Counted from the first letter of the stretch, positions 46,200-58,900 are shown. The stretch: 64,000 nt of DNA from Symbiodinium natans (GCA_905221605.1 CAJNDS010002461.1:348126-412125), one strand, 5' to 3'. The notes: a model not told the origin generated them from the letters alone. Translations and numbers: made by a program.

Positions 46200-47319
46200 A
46201 AGAACAAGCGCAGCAGGGATGAAAGAACTAGCGACTCTTAAATTCATGCGATCCTTGAATCCCACTGACTGATGATTGGGAAGATATGGGCGGTTCACTT
46301 CACACCAAATCAAGGTGGCTGAAACGTTTGTCTCCATGCCAGAAGAACCGCAGCTGTATTGTCTTGTTTGCCACCAGTAACAGGACTGTCGGCCGCAGTC
46401 GGCGACTCCCAAAGCAGGGAGCTAGATATGGGCAGGGCGGAGGGTTCGCAGCGTGTCATATTGCGACCCGCTGCTTGTAGGCTTACCTCACCTTGCTAAA
46501 CAACATTCGTAGTATGTTGCATGCATCAAATATGCCGGATGCATGAAGATTTGCAAGTTCCCATACATAGCAATGAATCAATGTAGGTGTGAACGTGTGT
46601 TCTTGGGGGAGGGTTGGAGTTAACAACAAACACAAATAAGAAAAGAAGACCCAACGCAAACAAACACACAACACAGACAAATGAAGAAGCTGGAATGCAA
46701 AAAAGTTGTGTTCTCTTTTTTGTGGGGGTTGGGGGGGGGGGGGTTGCTTACGACCATGCTACTCTTTTGCAGCGTTTCTGCATCCGGAGGCGCTGTCAGA
46801 AGTGTTCATGCCTTTGCGAACATGCCCAAAGCGCTGATTGTTACGTTTTTCTACAACATACTAACCCTTCAACAACCATGCTCATCTCCAGGTAAGGGTT
46901 TCGAGTTTGCACTGTCAACCCGAAACCCTGACCATGCGCGACAGACGCGCCCGCGTCCAAAACTCGAGCTTGAAGCCTTTTAAGCAATTCCAAACAGTAA
47001 CTGAACAGAAATGGACTTCCAAAATGGCAAAGCAAAACCATGTTTCATGTGGCAGGCGTGGTCCCTGAGCCCTCGTACGCTTAACCCATCGTGGGGATGT
47101 TTCAGCACACCAATTCCACGATGCGCCCCAAATAGTCGGAATTTTGACGCTAAAATGCAAAATCGAGGATGCGTCTCAATTCCATCTAAGGGTTTGGGTT
47201 CAGATGATTTGTGTCTCCCATCGTCTTCCTTTGTCTCCCTTCACGTTAACTACACTATTTGCGCTGGTGCAATGTTAGGTGTTCATGTCTTTTCGCATGT
47301 TGATTCTCTGCATCTTGAG
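46200..47319. other. intergenic or 5' region, no supported exon
   Basis: Contains a G-rich run (about 46724-46743) after TTTTTTGT. Short open frames show no domain. Confidence 0.4.
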
Positions 47320-48654
47320 GCCCATAGACAATCGAGTCAGGGAACTTTGTCGTGACTACGGCATCGAGGCTCCCAAGCGCGGTGGCTGCTAGACCGGCAA
47401 AAAACAGCTCTGTTGCTGTGTCCGTGCCAGGACCGGCTCATGCGGAAACTAAACGACGTCATGTGGCGGGCTCAAAAGAGGTGTCGCGTGGTTCGTGTGG
47501 CTATGTGTGGCTGGATCTTCTTACAAGGATGCGGCGGCCGGACACCTTCGAGGAAGACTTGGTTACTGTCCGCTCGCGGCTCTCCAAGGCTGGAGATGCA
47601 ACTTGTCATGGCCTCCCTTGTTGACCCATGCTGACATGCTGAAGCTCGAAGCATGTGGAAGAGGAGCGCCCAGACATTGGCGTCCTTATAACCCAGCTGG
47701 ACCGCGGCATTTTCGTCACAAGGAGTAACATCCATCCGGCCGGCCGCCTAATCAGGCCTAATCAGGCCTGAAGGCCTGAAGTGGACATGCGGTCACAGTG
47801 GCCACGCAGCTGGGGCTCAGGACATGATGGCGGTGGTAAACAAGTACAAGCTTGATGCCGTCGCCTCAGTCGCCACAAGATGCGATGCCCATTGGCCCTG
47901 TTGCAGTGGCACCGCATGGCACTGCAGGATCGGGCAACTCAGCGTTTGGTAGAAAGCATGAGGAAAAGGAAAAAGACGATGCAGGAGGACAGCCGACAAG
48001 TTAAAGAAGACGTTGCAACACACGGTGTTCAGTCACAACGTTTCAAGCTCATAGCCAGAACAAGTGGAAGGACTTGAAGGCTATCGATGTTCGCTTGGCG
48101 AGTGCTGAAAGACCTTCTGGATTGCTCATGACACTGCTCCAGGCCATGAGTTTGAACATGTTTGAACTGAATGCTGCAGCGGATAGTCATCGGATAGTCA
48201 TTGCATCACATCAGGGCCTGGATACGACTGGAAAGCTTCCAGTGGCTCCAAAGTCGCTGGGGCTGCCAGGCAGGTTTCGGGTTCTGCCTAGAAAAATAGC
48301 GCAAAAGTGACGCACGGCACACCCCCGCGCCTCAACTCTGTCAGAAAGCCTCCGGTTCAGTGCAGGCAGCTACGGTGCGGAGCGAGAGGAACTGCCCTCG
48401 GGTATTTGGCTCAGGTTGAATTCATTGGTAAAGCATGCTCTATGGATCCGAGGAGAAGGAAAAGGAGCGACCAAAGGAAAGGGACCGGGACCGAGGGGAC
48501 CGAGGAAGAGACAGGGAACGAGACGGGGCCTTGGCGTCTCCTGTTGAGAGCATGTCGTATGATGTCGTACGACCGTCTAAGTGTGCGGCCCTTGCTGCCC
48601 AAGGACCGTGACAAGAAGCGCTCCCGGTCCAGGTCTAGAGGAAGAAGAAAATGA
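47320..48654 (+). CDS. RS-domain protein with a duplicated ~60-residue helical motif
   Basis: The C-terminus is RS/RD-rich: SEEKEKERPKERDRDRGDR (about 48443-48533) and KDRDKKRSRSRSRGRRK with a stop at 48652, typical of splicing factors and other nuclear RNA-processing proteins. Upstream is a two-copy repeat. Copy 1: 47320-47380 (NRVRELCRDYGIEAPKR), 47431-47462 (DRLMRKLNDVM) and 47528-about 47600 (RRPDTFEEDLVTVRSRLSKA). Copy 2: 47821-47868 (DMMAVVNKYKLDAVAS), 47928-47987 (DRATQRLVESMRKRKKTMQE) and 48071-about 48149 (DLKAIDVRLASAERPSGLLM). Exon breaks fall at the same places in both copies, with agreeing phases. The intron 47988-48070 starts with GA. The start codon and upstream exons (possibly an RNA-binding domain) are not found. 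No established family name comes to mind. Confidence 0.72.
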
Positions 48655-50165
48655 TGTTCCTGTTGTATACATCTCCTCTCCCCCTACAAAGCCGCTGCAA
48701 AGTATCGTGTATCCAAGCATCCTGCCAACCATGACGTAGTTGCTGGGCTATGGTCTGCTTCAGCGTACCAGCATCAGTAGGTTGTGACATGCATGGCAGC
48801 GCTTCTGCTTACGCGTCAAAAGCGACATTAGGTGACATGAGAGGAGATTTCGGTTGGCGTACGCCGAAGGATTATTGTCTCACTACCACATCCGGATTGA
48901 AGTGGATTCTAAACTCAACAGCGCGCAAGTGTGCAACTAAAAGGCGGGCCGCTCCCCAGTGCATCCTTGATGCAGTCACAAGGTGCCTGTATTCCTGCAG
49001 ATTTGAGAGTTGCCTGGTGCTTGCAAAGCTCTGGCTCATGAATAGTGAAGCAGCCCTGCATGCTTAGAGACTACGATTACGATGCTCACCAGTCACCAGA
49101 CCCTTGATCACATTTACATCCAACACACTCCCCCGCGAATAGATGACAACAGTACTCAACCACTTCAACAACCCTCTCCAGACTCCAGACGCTTCATCTG
49201 CAACCGGACAGACCACGATGAGCACATCAGTCTTGAGAGACATGGGTGACACACAATGGCTTCAGATGCCCCTTGGCTGCGTGGTCAGCTGTACCGAGGC
49301 ATGCATCACGTTCTTGGCGACTCAAGTCCTTGTCGTTCTCTCCTATGTAGCACAAGGATTCCCGTCTTCAGAGTTGGGGTTCCAGAGGGGTGAGGAGTGC
49401 ACCCGGTTGTACCCGACATGGTGCGTTTTGTGTTCGCAAAAGCGTTCGCAAAGCGCTCTCGCAAATCGAGCTGTAGTTACTGGAAACCTTTGAGCGTCGC
49501 ACCCAGGAATCCTTCAACAGGGAGCCTCCCTTCTGAGATCAAGTTCCTGCATTTGGGCATGCTTCACGCTCACGCCTCAGAGGGTGTTTTTAGCTGATGG
49601 GTACATCTGCACCATAACCCAGCTGAAATCGCTGCTGCTGGAGGAGGTCACCAGCTCGCATGGCGAAGCACCCGCGCTGATCCTCGCTGCTCGGAGCTCT
49701 GCCTCGGCATCAGCTCCTGGACCTGGGCCATTCAATTCATCCATATGAATTCCGTATTTATCCGAATTCATCCGATGAACCCTTGCAATATCTCCTTATT
49801 ATTCCTTATTCGTCAACCGAATCCCTTCTTAAGGTCATGAAGTTGCTGGGCCAGGCCGCGCACCTTCGGAATCTGTGCTTGTGTTCACGTGTTTGTAGCA
49901 GCTTAAACGAACTTTAAAGCCGTCGTGGTGGTGGAGATTTGGACACTTCTTCTCTACGTGAAATTCTGCCTGTTCGGCCCAGGAAGAGGTCTGGCAAAAG
50001 TTTGCAGCACTCGATGGCTTCTGCGACGGCCTGCTGCCAGCGGCCAAGCTGCCGGAGCGAAGCGCAGAGAGCGCGGAAGCGCGGAGAGCTCTTCTTTGCT
50101 CAGAGACTTTTTGTTGATCGTCTTCGTCCTACTCCGGAGAGGTGGATTTCGGCTGGTTAGGTTGT
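48655..50165. other. no supported gene
   Basis: Short frames on both strands without recognisable content. AATTC/CCGAATTCATCCG-type short repeats at about 49735-49805. Confidence 0.35.
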
Positions 50166-50169
50166 ATGA

Positions 50170-50500
50170 ATCTGGGGTTGCTCTGCAACCCGAACCCGAA
50201 CCAGAACCCCCCCCCAGATCCCCCAAACGAACCCGAAACCGACCCCCACCTCCCCGAAACCCGAGCCCCCCCGCGCCGTGTGCAGCTTTCCCCGAACCCA
50301 AACCTTAAACACCCGCCCCTCCCCTCCCCCCTCCCCCCCCGCAACCCCAACGCCAACCCCCACAAAAACTGCCCTCCCCCAGCGCCAGATTAGAGACTCG
50401 GAACCTCCCAGAGCTTTAAGAGGTTTGGGATTAGGGTTTAGGGTTTTGGGGTTGAGGATTTAGGGTTTGGGTTTAGGGTGTTTTTAGGTTCGGGTTTTCG
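50170..50500. repeat. C-rich tract switching to TTTAGGG-like G-rich DNA
   Basis: From about 50180 to 50390 the + strand is almost free of G runs and made of AACCCGAACCC and CCCCAACCCC units. From about 50418 to 50500 it becomes GGGATTAGGGTTTAGGG and related. The strand bias flips near 50400, so the two halves are inverted relative to each other. Pro/Asn-rich frames over it are artefacts. Confidence 0.75.
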
Positions 50501-50807
50501 CCCAGGCCAGGGTTGTCAGGGTTTAGGGCGATTTAAATTGCATAGGCCTTGGCCTTTTCAGGGTCAACCAGAAACGGCTTCTACAGATCAGTCGCAAGGA
50601 ATTCACACGCATTCCAAGTTCTAGTTCTTCCTTTGCTCCCAGGATTTCACCAGAGAACCTTTCTGCACGTCCTCTCATAGAGTCATAGAGACAAATATCA
50701 ATCCTGGACTGCTTTCACTTTGATGAGATGGGCGAATTGTTGCACGTTAAGGGGTGGCAGCAACGGCCTCTACACATGACCAACTCCCTTTGTGTCAGCC
50801 CCGTCAG

Positions 50808-51872
50808 GTCTCGGTGGGAGCCGCCCTGGGTTCCGGAAGGCTTGGAGGCCCTGCCCGCTGCGTGTTCCACGGAAGTTCCACGGTTCTCTCTGCGCCCCCC
50901 AAGAGCTCCCACGAATCCCAGGATGCCGAAGATCGGCGGGCCGCACGCCACATGAGCCTGGAGCGGCTGGAAGGGGAAGAGGAGCGCACAGTCCACGACT
51001 GGGCCCGGGCCCCAGCACGGTTTGGTGCCCCCCGTGCTCGTCTGCTCGTTATGCAAGGCCATGGCTTTGGACGGCTTCCTGTCCTTTGTGGCCAACCTGG
51101 CTGTCGCTGCACGTGTCCAACACGCTTTCGAGGCCAGGCCCCAGACTCTTTGAGCCTTCTTTGTGGAAAAAACGGAACGAGCCAAACACAGAAGAGATCC
51201 GACAAAACGTAGTATGAGTCCTATGAGAGGTTTGCCTAGGAAAACCAAGAAAATTGACAAACAATAAAGGAAAAACCAAAAAGCAAAATAAATGTGGCAA
51301 GTGTGCTGAGCTCAGGCCGACGCCCCTCTGGCCCCTTTGGGCCAGGTGCCGGGATGCGCGTTTTCTTGTGGGGTGTCTAAATTGGAGTTGTGTTCTCTCA
51401 GGCTTCTCGATCATTGTTGTAGCGAAGTGAGTGCAGTAGTGGCATTAAGGATATGTTTTCAAGAGGGTTTTGCTCCCATTAAAAATGACACTGGGTGTTT
51501 GTCACCGCCTTGTGGGTTGTGCGTTTAGCCGCTTGCAGCAAGTCATTCGTTAAACTTGTTTCTTGGCTTAGACGGCTCGCACAGTCTCCTCGCCTTGTAT
51601 TTTCCTGGAACTGGCTGCAAATACTGGTGCTGTGTGGCATGTTGGAGTCGCAAGACCAGAAGACCAGAAGCACCACCACAGTTTGCAAGTGCTGGTTGCT
51701 CCTCTTGAAGCCCCCAAAGCTCTCGGGGCTCTCAAAGGCCACCCAACTCACTCCCCAGTGTCCCCCCGCTCCCGTGAGCGACCCTACCGAGCGCATCCAG
51801 ACTCCGCCCAAGCTTCAGGATTTCACGAATGTGCTTCAACTTGCTGCTGAGCAACTTGCTCAACTGTCGTAG
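50808..51872 (+). CDS. unidentified gene fragments
   Basis: Three coding-like + segments: about 50808-51020 (SSHESQDAEDRRAARHMSLE then RLEGEEERTVHDWARAPARF), about 51030-51151 in another frame ending MALDGFLSFVANLAVAARVQ plus HAFEARPQTL and a stop, and about 51770-51870 (RIQTPPKLQDFTNVLQLAAE then QLAQLS and a stop). Two separate stops suggest two genes or alternative ends. No family recognised. Confidence 0.35.
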
Positions 51873-52435
51873 AGGTCGCTCTCTTTCTCCGCATTTAGTA
51901 ATTTAGCAAAACGCTACAGCCTTGCGAAGCACCACACCCGAGGACTCGCCTACAACTTCAATTGGTGGACCCTATGCCAATGCCCCTCAGCGCACAGTAC
52001 CAATCCGCAGGCAACAGCTTGACACCTGCCTTTGCCGACAACAAGGAGCGTCTAGTTCCTTTGTGCAGCCGCCTCCCTGTGTTCACCACACGACGCACGA
52101 GCCGTGTAGAGGGTTCTTCGCAATGACGCACGAAGAAGTGCCAAGTTTACAGAAACAGGGTTTCATGAACAAAAACAGTTCTCCACGCAGTCCTCTGCTG
52201 CCTGAAGCCGAAAGTTCGTGTTACCTGGATACGTGTTGATGGGGACCGAATTTGCGGAGGCTCTAAAATGTGTTTGGTCCTTTCTTGTTCTTGCCTCAAG
52301 GCCGGAGAGAAGCAAGGAAGTAATCAAGGAAGAAGGATGGAAGAACAGAAGTGAGCAGAAGAGAAAACGACAGAAATCAATAACCATAAAGGCACACAAC
52401 GCAAGAAGGCAAAGAAGAGAGACGCAAGAAATCAA

Positions 52436-52439
<4 letters not shown>

Positions 52440-52474
<35 letters not shown>
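52440..52474. repeat. (GA)n microsatellite
   Basis: About 17 GA units within a purine-rich stretch (52300-52500) that gives Lys/Glu/Arg frames of no clear value. Confidence 0.9.
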
Positions 52475-52477
<3 letters not shown>

Positions 52478-52814
52478 GAGAGCGAGAGGGGGAGAAAGAC
52501 TCCGGGGCAGGCGCTGACGCCCGGGAGCTTGCCCCCATGGTTGCAGAAAGAAGGAGAGACTGTGAGTTATTCGGTCGACAGACTTCACGCGCACCAGGGA
52601 GCCGCCACACACACTCAGCTTACACCAATTGGCTCTCGCACCAAGCTGCCTTCGGAGCGGCCTCTTTGCAGGCCTTGCAGCAATTTTGTTGCACTTCCCG
52701 CAGAGCTTGCCACCATTTAATCAACTTATCAACAGAAAGTGTAGTCTGCCAAAAAACGAGGTCTACCTGTTTGCTTCTACACTGCTAGCCGCCGGCTTGC
52801 TTTATAGGTGGCGC

Positions 52815-53102
52815 AGATGCCACAGATGCAGACAGGCCAGAATCAGCTGCGAGACTTCGCCAGACCCGCTTCAAGCTGAAGCTAGGGGATGCCGTTCGGA
52901 ATCAGAGATATGACAGGTGAAGCGCTTCAAGCGTCCGATGGCGAGACGGTGTCCTCACCGTGCGCAAGTTCAGAGCCAGTACACTCTGCGAGAACACGTG
53001 CGGGGTGCGGACGCTTGCGTGAGGTCCACGGATCAACCCGTCGTCGCAGCCAAGAGCCCAGCTGCAAAGGCGCCACATGCCAACTCCAAAGTGCGGAGCT
53101 AA
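52815..53102 (+). CDS. weak candidate exons
   Basis: Frames MPQMQTGQNQLRDFARP (about 52816-52866) and LKLKLGDAVRNQRYDR (about 52869-52916) have plausible composition, followed by a Lys/Ala-rich frame ending at 53102. Unrecognised. Confidence 0.25.
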
Positions 53103-54890
53103 GGCTTAGCAGCTGAGGTCAAAGCCCTGGTTGTGGTTGTTCCGGACCAGCTGGCCGATTGGCATCTGGAAGGTGGGCTTGAGTCGTTGTCGTGAAATGC
53201 CGCCAAGCCTGGGCCTTCCAAAAGTGTCTCAAGTTCTGAAAAGTTCTGAAACCATCAGTCCTTGGACCTCTTCTGCGTGCATTCAAAATCTTCATGCTCT
53301 CTGAGAAGGCCTGGTGACAGGTACCAGGTACACCGCTTTTCTCGGCTACAAGATTTTTTGTCCTGATGAGGCTTGGCAGACTGATTTTGACGGCGCGAGC
53401 AGCGTGCCCTTCTCCGTGGAGGACCTGGAGAGTGCTTGCGAAACCTCGGATGTTCAGAATGTCATAATGTGATAATAATGTGACCTGCAACTCGGAGGCG
53501 ATCTCCCGGAAGCTTTCTGGAAGCAGCTAGCAGCTGGCATTCTCGCGCCGCTGTGCCACATCGCGGGATCGCACACGTTCTGAAAACCAAAAAGGCATGA
53601 GCATGCAGCCGCTACTACAGCCACGCGCGCTGCAGCAGTGGTGTCTGTCTGAGTGTGTATCGTCACGATGAAGTTTTCGCTGCGGGGCTAGAGAGTCAGC
53701 CAATAGCTCGAAACCGAAGGGCAAGGTTCAGCTTCCAAGATCTTGGAGATGACAAAACATGAGGCACGGGCAAGCGAGGCAAGCGAAGCAAGCGAAGCAT
53801 AGCGCGGCCCGACCTCTGGTCCATCTCGTAGCACACTTTGTGGTCCACAAAACCGATCATGGAGCTGAAAGTTGGACACAAGCGATTGCGACCGTTGAGA
53901 GTTGTTGAAGAGAGTTGCATGTCACACCGCTTGTTTCTCAATTTGCTTGCTTGCTGCTACTCTGCCTGCGCGCGGCTGTTGTGCAGCTGCGCAGCGAATG
54001 ATGATTTGCGTATCGTTTCATGCCAATGTTGCAAATTTGCCAACGGACAGCCAGCGGCCAGAGGGCCTCGTGGTCAAAACGCGTCTTCTGCCAGAATCTG
54101 ATGCTGCACTTGCAGTTGGTTTCTCGCCTATTGGCAAAAACTTGGATTGTGTGACCATGTGTGACTCTTGGTTTTGTCCTTGCCTGACAAAATGTCGGGT
54201 TGTGAAACCCTAGGTTTGAGACGTGTAATCACGCGGGTTTGTTTTGTTTTGCATGACCTGTTCATCGTGCTTCGAGCAGGTGCCTCCCATGGTGTAACTT
54301 TTTTCACTTATGGCATGTCGCACAAGGGGTTGTCAGAGGGAGGGAGGACTACATGAATGTTCTTCGGTGGCAGAATGCGAAGCCCGGGACAAGTGCGGTT
54401 AGGTTGCGAAGCCAGAGCACGCAGCAGTGCCCCTCCCTGAGCATTCGCAACTCTTGGCTCAAGCGCAGGGCGCCCCTGGATCTACGATCTAGGGCTGAGA
54501 GCACTGACGATGAGTGCTAAGCATCTCAAGTTCAAACTTTGGGCATTTGTGGGGACCTGTATCTTCAGCCCTTGAAGCTGGATGATGCTTTGCGAATCTT
54601 CGGTTGCCATGTTGATCTCGGATCTGTCGAAATTTCAGTCGAGAAGTCTTCATGCAGGGGCAGATCACAACAACTGCATAGTTCAGCATGCATTCGGGTT
54701 TCTTTTTCGTCAAAGCAGTTCTGAAAGTAGCAGATTGCATCGGTGTGTCAAGCATGATGCGGCGGAGTCATGCGGGTGGCCTCCAGCTCGGACCTAGCAG
54801 TTAGAGATGTCGGAGAGAGCTGTTCTTGTTTCAGGGGGGATCTGTGCAGCCTGAGGTTGACGAGAGGCATCATGACAAGATCTAGCAGCC
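53103..54890. other. no supported gene
   Basis: GCAAGCGAAGCAAGCGAGGC short repeats at about 53770-53800. Frames on both strands show no domain or repeat of interest. Confidence 0.35.
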
Positions 54891-54897
54891 TGCGAAG

Positions 54898-56340
54898 ATG
54901 GGCAGGACTGGACCACTGGGCGCCATGGTTGTGTTGAACTTTCTGGGGATGATTGCCAGATATTGCAAGGACCCGTCGCTGCTGGGCTCCTTTGTGGTTG
55001 CAGGTGTCCTGAGAGCACGAGGGAACCCCTGCAAGCTCGAGCTGCCTTGTCGCCCCTGCACAGGTGTGCCGCACAAGCCGTGTGAGGGGCTTGGAACCCT
55101 CCTGCCTTCAAAGATCGTATTCGTTTCGTTTCGCGATTCATCTGAGTCTACTCTTCTACTCTTTCCCATCAGCACCCGGAGGCCGAGCAGTGGAGGCCCT
55201 GGCCTTCCCGCAGAGTGCCCCTTGGGCTCAATTAGAGCTCATATTGGAACTCAGATGAATACTCAGTTTCAGAGTGGTCTCAGGCGGTCAGAGGAAGAGG
55301 GGCGATATTCGATTGGTTTGTTTGGCTTTTGCTTCGATGCAAGGCACGGAGTTCGCCACCTGCTCTGGTGCTCATGGCGCCGTGCTGTCCTCAAGTTAAT
55401 TGCCTCTGCTGTGTGCACTCCCGCCACCTTATGGCGCCTTTACCTTCGCTCGGCGCATCACGGCTAGAAGTGTGAGGACTGGGAGTCCTTTCGCCGACAG
55501 GTTCGCCAGGTGCCTTTGCCCGGATCTGTAGGGAGTCTTTAGCGAGCAGTGCCCGTACAGTTGCGCCATTGACATGATAGTAAGACGAAAGACATCGCAA
55601 GACCCTAAGACTTTAATTTAAGCAAGACCCTCTGGAGTCTCCAGAGGCGGCTGAGCTTGAGCAGTCCGGACAGCATCAGGCCCGCTTGACTTATGCATCT
55701 GGTCATCGGCCCCGTCGGTCCATCACAGAATGTCAAAGACAGAAGCAAAGGCTGCCATGGAGACCTACCACTCACTGATGGAAGGATATGCGCTGGACGC
55801 TGGCATGGCCTTGCAATGTCGCCACGCTCTTACACATCATTTGGACATCCCTACACGAAGGCTTCAGCTTGTCCGATCGCTTCAGCCGTGAAGGTATGGG
55901 TGCCGCCACAGTCTTCTACAGACAAGGGCGACTGTACCTGAGTCTAGGTCCCGCATCAGCATTTTGCCGCACAAGGCCGGGGCTCAGTGAGGGTTTGGCC
56001 TTGCGAGGCTATCCGCAGCGGGCAGCCAACTTGTTCCAGCTTGCCGGGGACTCTCGCATTGAAATGATGAGGTCCTTGTTGCTACAAGAGTACCAGTGGC
56101 CTAGGCGATGAGCATGTTCTGGGACGCCTCTCGGGCCGAGAACGGTATGGCTTGCCTTCAATACGAGATGTGGGGCATCAGGCTTTGTGGCCTCGTGTGT
56201 TGACGACTTCTGACCCGGGGATAGCTGCACGTAGCCACACATAGCTGCACAAGGTGGTTGGACGATTTCATGGAGACCTACTTAAGCAACGCGGCGAACT
56301 TGCGGCGAAACTACTTGGACATGCTACCGTCACCGGGCCT
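54898..56340 (+). CDS. unidentified multi-exon gene
   Basis: Frames with good protein character: about 54904-55005 (AMVVLNFLGMIARYCKDPSL then LGSFVVAG); ATG at about 55729 (MSKTEAKAAMETYHSLMEGY then ALDAGMALQCRHA); about 55856-55945 (EGFSLSDRFSREGMGAATVF then YRQGRLYLSLG); about 56019-56111 (AANLFQLAGDSRIEMMRSLL) with a stop; and about 56257-56345 (DDFMETYLSNAANLRRNYLD). The ATG at 55729 may be a true start, making the 54.9 kb segment part of another gene. No family recognised. Confidence 0.4.
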
Positions 56341-57219
56341 CACTGATCTCATCCTCCAAGCAGTTGCATGACAGCGTGCCCACGCCTTCCCCCTTGTAGT
56401 CGCTCACTGACCTTCCAGGCACTTGAAGGACCTGCAGGTGCGTCGGTGCCGTGCAGTGCCATGCAGTGCCGCGCGACAGGGAACATAGCATGTGCTTTGG
56501 AATTGTGATTTGGAGCAGGTGCCTCCAAATTATCGTGACCCTTCCCTTCGCATCGGTGTCTTCTCCTTGTGCGACTACTCACCGGAGTCTCCCATGTATT
56601 GGCTGTCGGTCCCTGAGTCGCGCATCGTGTGCAGCCTTGGACTTTGTTGTTGGTATCATTTTGGGGGATTTGTTTTGGTTTGATTTCTTTGGGTTGTCAT
56701 TGGACTTCCTCCTTTCTTTGGAGATCTCCCATTCGTTAAAGTGTCAGAGGAGTATTCAGCAATGGTATACCGGAAGCGCGGAGGAAGGAAGGCACAAAGA
56801 AGAAAGGAAAGCTAAAGACCAGCTAAGTAGCAAGTAGAAAATATGAAGACAAGGCAACAATGTCACTCGAGGCCTGGATTGTTTAGGGCGAGGGGGAGGG
56901 GGGGAGGGGGTCCATCACAAACCCAACGCCGCGAAATGCTGGAATTGTGACAGCCTGAAGTTGAACCCTCGAGAATGCTGCAAGCTACAAAGCGTTTCGG
57001 AGCCGTCGAACACAAAATCGAAGAGTGCTTGGAGCGGTCGAGCACCTCGTGAGAGTTAACATATTCTAAGTCATGGGCACGGTGTCTATCCTCCCCTTTT
57101 TGGCCCAAAGAAGTGTGGCGCTTGAAGGTTGAGCCGGTCGCGCCAGAACCGGGAGGCTTATTGCTCGAGACATGGATATGGCCTAGCTCGAGCCTCGACT
57201 GGACCTGCCACTGCCAGTG

Positions 57220-58900
57220 CCGGTTTCGATCTAGCTGATTTCTATGAAGCTGTACATAGCGGTACCCTTCGCGACGAGGAGTGGACGTCGCAGAGGCCCT
57301 CGTCTTCAAAGGCGGAAAGCAGACAGCCAGCGCAGGTTCCTCGGTGCCATGTGGCCTTGTTGCCCTTGCCAGGGCCGGCACCCAGTTTGGGGGCAAATCG
57401 CTGGACCCTTGGAACTGCTGGAGGCTGAGTTGAGGGCCCGAGAGTAAAGACTTCTGGCCCAGGAAGCTCCGAAAGCTCCGAACTGCTGAGGCTGGGCGAG
57501 GGTGGGATGTATGCCGTGGTCCCAGTGGTTTTGGAAGATGCTTACAACCTATTACGTGCATGAGCCAAGGACTGGGTAGTGTCCATGGACTGTGACTCCT
57601 TGTTCGTGGACATGACAGTACGGGGCCTAAGAGGTCTAAGAGGTCTTTAGAGTCCAGAGTCCGCTTAAATTTTGGTCAAAAAGTCGACCAGGTCACGGTC
57701 GACTCCTTGCTGTACCGCTTTGCATCTCGAGCCACCCCATGGGGAAAGTTGGAGATTGATCCGAACGTGCACTTTCTCATCTCGGAGGCCATGTTGCATC
57801 CAAGGGAGTCCGGTCACAGCTGTTCATGAGTTGTCTTTAGGATGGCCGTGGATTGGCGGGTGGCCTGGGCACGTTGAGAATCTGAGAAGTTGCATCAATT
57901 CGCGATGCTTGTTTGCCGAACTGCAAAGAAGGCGGCAACTGGATCGTTCGCAACTCCCGAGAAGGCTCGGGGTGCAAAACAATGGTCAGAATGGCTCCCT
58001 TCCAGAAGTGTCACATTGAGGGCGAACGTTCCTGAGCGAGATATTCGGGCCTGATGATGTCAGCCAGAACCCATACATGAGGTCGGCAATGGGGAACACG
58101 GATCAACGGCGCTTGTAAATCCTGACTTCCCTGATTCAAGGCACGACCTACGCGATCAATTCTCACTACTTTGGCATCTAGCTGTTGCCTGAGAGGTCCT
58201 TCGTGGTTGCTTTGAACTATCCAACAATTGTGCACCAGTCCAGCAGAGCCAGGAGATCGGAGTAATGACATTGCCCGGAACATTTGCACAACGCCGTGAC
58301 TCTGAACTTGGGAGGTTGAGGTTTGGAGTTGCGGAAACAGCACAACTCAAATTGCACCCGAAACGAGGTGCGGCCTGGGGTTTCGGTGCCCATGCCGATG
58401 GAAGATGCACTGTCTAGGCTCCAGGCTCAGTCTCATTTTGCCTTCGGAGCTCTTGGCCCAAAGCACGCTCATAGCTTGAATCACCGTACCATAGCGGGGC
58501 CTCATGCGCTGGTGTCCCAAAATATCATCTTCCAATATCTTCCATAGAAACCACGACGTAACGGCTTCAGAGGCCGGTGGCGCCCAAGTCCTGGGAGGAG
58601 GTTGGCTACCTGAAGCTGGCACGGCTGGTTCCGCAGGAAATGGCAAACATGGCACTGAACTGACCACGCCACGCGCAAAGCACCAAGATTTTGCTAGGAC
58701 TTGCTTCTTGGCCTCTGCCTCGTCATCTTCATGCCTCCGCGGATCGCCGAAACATTCCCCGAAAAGTTCGAGTCTGACCTTGCCAAGGCTCCTACCCTTT
58801 CGTCAGCTGTTCCCAGCCTGGGGCACGGGCCCTACAACGAGCCGCAATGGGCTGTACAACTGCTGTACATCCTGACTGTTGACTCTGACTTGCGCTGGAG
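57220..58900 (+). CDS. unidentified multi-exon gene
   Basis: A run of convincing short exons: about 57225-57340 (FDLADFYEAVHSGTLRDEEW), about 57413-57446 (LLEAELRARE), about 57495-57545 (GGMYAVVPVVLEDAYN), about 57567-57630 (VSMDCDSLFVDMTVRG), about 57688-57800 (VTVDSLLYRFASRATPWGKL then EIDPNVHFLISEAM), about 57897-58010 (FAMLVCRTAKKAATGSFATP then KARGAKQWSEWLPSR), about 58036-58110 (LSEIFGPDDVSQNPYMRSAM), about 58249-58370 (EIGVMTLPGTFAQRRDSELG), about 58590-58660 (VAPKSWEEVGYLKLARLVPQ) and about 58730-58880 (PPRIAETFPEKFESDLAKAP and GPYNEPQWAVQLLYIL). Together they describe a mostly globular protein. I considered replication GINS subunits and found no good match. Function unknown. Confidence 0.45.

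Noticed and set aside
54450-54466. Second spliced-leader-like match (CTTGGCTCAAG)
   Set aside because: Only the last 10-11 bases agree, and no start codon or exon follows closely. This is within chance.
56863-57561. 232-codon minus-strand frame
   Set aside because: It covers + exons with better protein character (57225-57545) and shows no motif, so I take it as their shadow.
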